From the NCBI RefSeq assembly GCF_021168555.1, contig NZ_JAJOZS010000002.1:62001-126000 (forward strand): 64,000 bases of DNA, read 5' to 3'. Of the stretch, positions 62,383-64,000 are shown one piece after another. The position numbers were made by a program, and so were the translations under genes. The DNA is from Stenotrophomonas sp. MMGLT7 (GTDB lineage Bacteria; Pseudomonadota; Gammaproteobacteria; Xanthomonadales; Xanthomonadaceae). The notes beneath the pieces are model-generated. The model had not been told where the DNA came from, did not search any database, and worked only from the letters and a program-made list of their open reading frames with translations. Each line of letters starts with the position of its first letter. Position 1 is the first letter of the stretch.

Positions 62383-64000
62383 ATGCATCACGACACCAGC
62401 CTCATCGACATCATCGCCGTCGGCCTGGCGATCGCCTTCGTGCTCGGTACGCTGGCCAACAAGCTGAAAGTCTCGCCTCTGGTGGGCTACCTGCTGGCGG
62501 GCGTGTTCGTGGGTCCGTTCACCCCGGGCTTCGTCGCCGACCAGGACCTGGCCAACCAGCTGTCGGAGCTGGGCGTGATGCTGCTCATGTTCGGCGTCGG
62601 GCTGCACTTCTCGCTCGAAGACCTGATGGAAGTGAAGTGGATCGCGATCCCCGGCGCCATCGCCCAGATCGCGGTCGCCACCCTGCTCGGCTGGGGCCTG
62701 GCCTGGAGCATGGGCTGGTCGCCGATCAACGGGCTGGTGTTCGGCCTGGCGCTGTCGGTGGCCAGCACGGTGGTGCTGCTGCGCGCGCTGGAGGAACGCC
62801 GCCTGCTTGAGACCAAGCGCGGCAAGATCGCCATCGGCTGGCTGATCGTCGAGGACCTGGTGATGGTGGTGGCGCTGGTGCTGCTGCCGGCACTGGCCGA
62901 CATCCTCGGCGACACCGGCGCGGCGGCGGCGGCCGACGGCGGCTCGGCGACCATCCTCAAGGCGCTGGGCTGGACCCTGCTGAAGGTGGCCGCGTTCGTG
63001 GCGGTGATGCTGGTGGTCGGCGCGCGGGTCATCCCGTGGACGCTGGAGAAGGTGGCCGCGACCGGCTCGCGCGAGCTGTTCACGCTGTCGGTGCTGGCCA
63101 TCGCGCTGGGCGTGGCGTTCGGCTCGGCGCTGCTGTTCGGCGTGTCGTTCGCGCTGGGCGCGTTCTTCGCCGGCATGCTGCTCAACCGCTCCGAGCTCAG
63201 CCACAAGGCCGCCAACGACTCACTGCCGCTGCGCGACGCGTTCGCGGTGCTGTTCTTCGTCTCGGTCGGCATGCTGTTCGACCCGCACATCCTGCTGCAG
63301 CACCCGCTGCTGGTGCTGGCGACCTTCCTGACGATCACCGTGGGCAAGTCGGTGGCGGCGTACTTCATCGTGCGCGCGTTCGGCCATCCCACCTCCACCG
63401 CGCTGACCATCTCCGTCAGCCTGGCGCAGATCGGCGAGTTCTCCTTCATCCTGGCCGGGCTGGGCGTGAGCCTGGCGATCCTGCCCGAGACCGGCCGCGA
63501 CCTGGTGCTGGCCGGCGCGCTGATGTCGATCATCGCCAACCCGTTCCTGTTCTCCTGGCTGGACCGCTGGCAGGCCAAGCACCCGATCCTGGTGCCGGCC
63601 AAGGCCGAGCCGGAGCTGCCGCCCGGCCCCTCGCTGGACCTGCATGGCCACGCCATCGTGATCGGCTACGGCCGCGTCGGCCAGGAGCTGGCGCGGGTGC
63701 TGCGCGAGCGCGGGGTCCCGGTGCTGGCGATCGACGACAACCGCGAGCACGTGGCCAAGGCGCATGCCCTGGGCATCCCCGCCATCCGCGGCAGCGCGGC
63801 GGCCGACAAGGTGCTGGCCGAGGCCCATCCGGAGCGCGCCAAGATCGCGGTGCTGGCGATCCCGCAGCCGCTGGAGGCCGGCGAGGCGCTGGCCAAGCTG
63901 CGCGCGCTGAACCCGTCGCTGACCCTGCTGGCGCGCGCGCACAGCGACGCCGAGGTCCGGCACCTGCTGGAACACGGCGCCGACGGCGCGGTGATGGCCG
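62383..64000 (+). CDS. KefC/YbaL-type cation:proton antiporter (3' part missing)
   Basis: At least 539 residues, cut by the window end. About 12 membrane segments run from residue 7 (IIAVGLAIAFVLGTLANKL) to about 400, with the CPA2 pattern LLMFGVGLHF and ASTVVLLRALEE. A RCK/TrkA-N domain then begins with HAIVIGYGRVGQELARVL (about 420), where G-x-G-x-x-G would bind NAD(H) or glutathione-related ligand. Members release potassium under electrophile or osmotic stress. ATG at 62383 begins the membrane part (MHHDTSLIDI). Confidence 0.9.
   Translation, partial: MHHDTSLIDIIAVGLAIAFVLGTLANKLKVSPLVGYLLAGVFVGPFTPGFVADQDLANQLSELGVMLLMFGVGLHFSLEDLMEVKWIAIPGAIAQIAVATLLGWGLAWSMGWSPINGLVFGLALSVASTVVLLRALEERRLLETKRGKIAIGWLIVEDLVMVVALVLLPALADILGDTGAAAAADGGSATILKALGWTLLKVAAFVAVMLVVGARVIPWTLEKVAATGSRELFTLSVLAIALGVAFGSALLFGVSFALGAFFAGMLLNRSELSHKAANDSLPLRDAFAVLFFVSVGMLFDPHILLQHPLLVLATFLTITVGKSVAAYFIVRAFGHPTSTALTISVSLAQIGEFSFILAGLGVSLAILPETGRDLVLAGALMSIIANPFLFSWLDRWQAKHPILVPAKAEPELPPGPSLDLHGHAIVIGYGRVGQELARVLRERGVPVLAIDDNREHVAKAHALGIPAIRGSAAADKVLAEAHPERAKIAVLAIPQPLEAGEALAKLRALNPSLTLLARAHSDAEVRHLLEHGADGAVMA

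Overview
The window is a GC-rich (about 70 %) stretch of a gammaproteobacterial chromosome, most likely from the Xanthomonadaceae (Xanthomonas / Pseudoxanthomonas / Lysobacter type). The clues are a Pil-Chp chemotaxis cluster (pilG-pilH-pilI), gshB next to a tonB-like gene, two TonB-dependent receptors, the order yebC-ruvC-ruvA-kup-ruvB-ybgC-tolQRAB-pal-cpoB-queE-queC-tRNA-Lys, and many short extragenic palindromes starting with GTAG. Nearly all genes are chromosomal housekeeping genes. I see no phage, insertion sequence, CRISPR array or rRNA.

Layout. 1-1137: end of a twitching-motility signalling operon. 1434-3274: glutathione synthetase overlapping a TonB-like protein. 3284-7211: a DUF3298-like secreted protein, tsaB and a DinG/YoaA helicase on the minus strand. 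7600-9726: a TonB-dependent receptor with a candidate Fur box. 9893-12858: PBP1B followed at once by a TPR lipoprotein that looks like an LpoP-type activator. 13087-15186: a two-domain glycosyltransferase with a tetranucleotide repeat upstream. 15332-17860: two paralogous 68-residue secreted cysteine proteins around a TPR membrane protein. 18117-20276: relA. 20948-24115: a compact pqqABCDE operon with start-stop overlaps and TTG/GTG starts. 24312-29194: hrpA and dps, divergent. 29584-33953: recQ, small secreted proteins, a toxin-antitoxin pair with a twin-palindrome operator, and tRNA-Lys. 34020-46388: queC/queE, the Tol-Pal envelope machine, Holliday-junction resolution (ruvABC) with kup inside, and yebC. 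46464-51700: an alpha/beta hydrolase and an RND efflux pair. 52134-59304: GNAT enzyme, aspS, DUF3011, FmdB, SIMPL and ABC-F proteins. 59724-64000: a second TonB-dependent receptor and a truncated KefC/YbaL-type antiporter.

The most unusual content is the repeats. (1) Six copies of an element with complementary GGGATT-rich and AATCCC-rich arms; two are inserted in frame inside hrpA and an ABC-F ATPase, and one supplies both the start of ybgC and the end of ruvB. (2) Three 68-bp REP pairs of identical length with perfect 22-bp arms. (3) A roughly 187-bp element with 17-bp inverted ends at the hrpA stop codon, with a diverged copy near the toxin-antitoxin genes. (4) A (CTGG/CTGA)n tract ahead of the glycosyltransferase. 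Other leads are the TPR lipoprotein beside PBP1B, a hairpin that buries the ruvA ribosome-binding site, and the paired cysteine-rich mini-proteins.

All calls come from reading the sequence and recalled family knowledge; no database search was possible.
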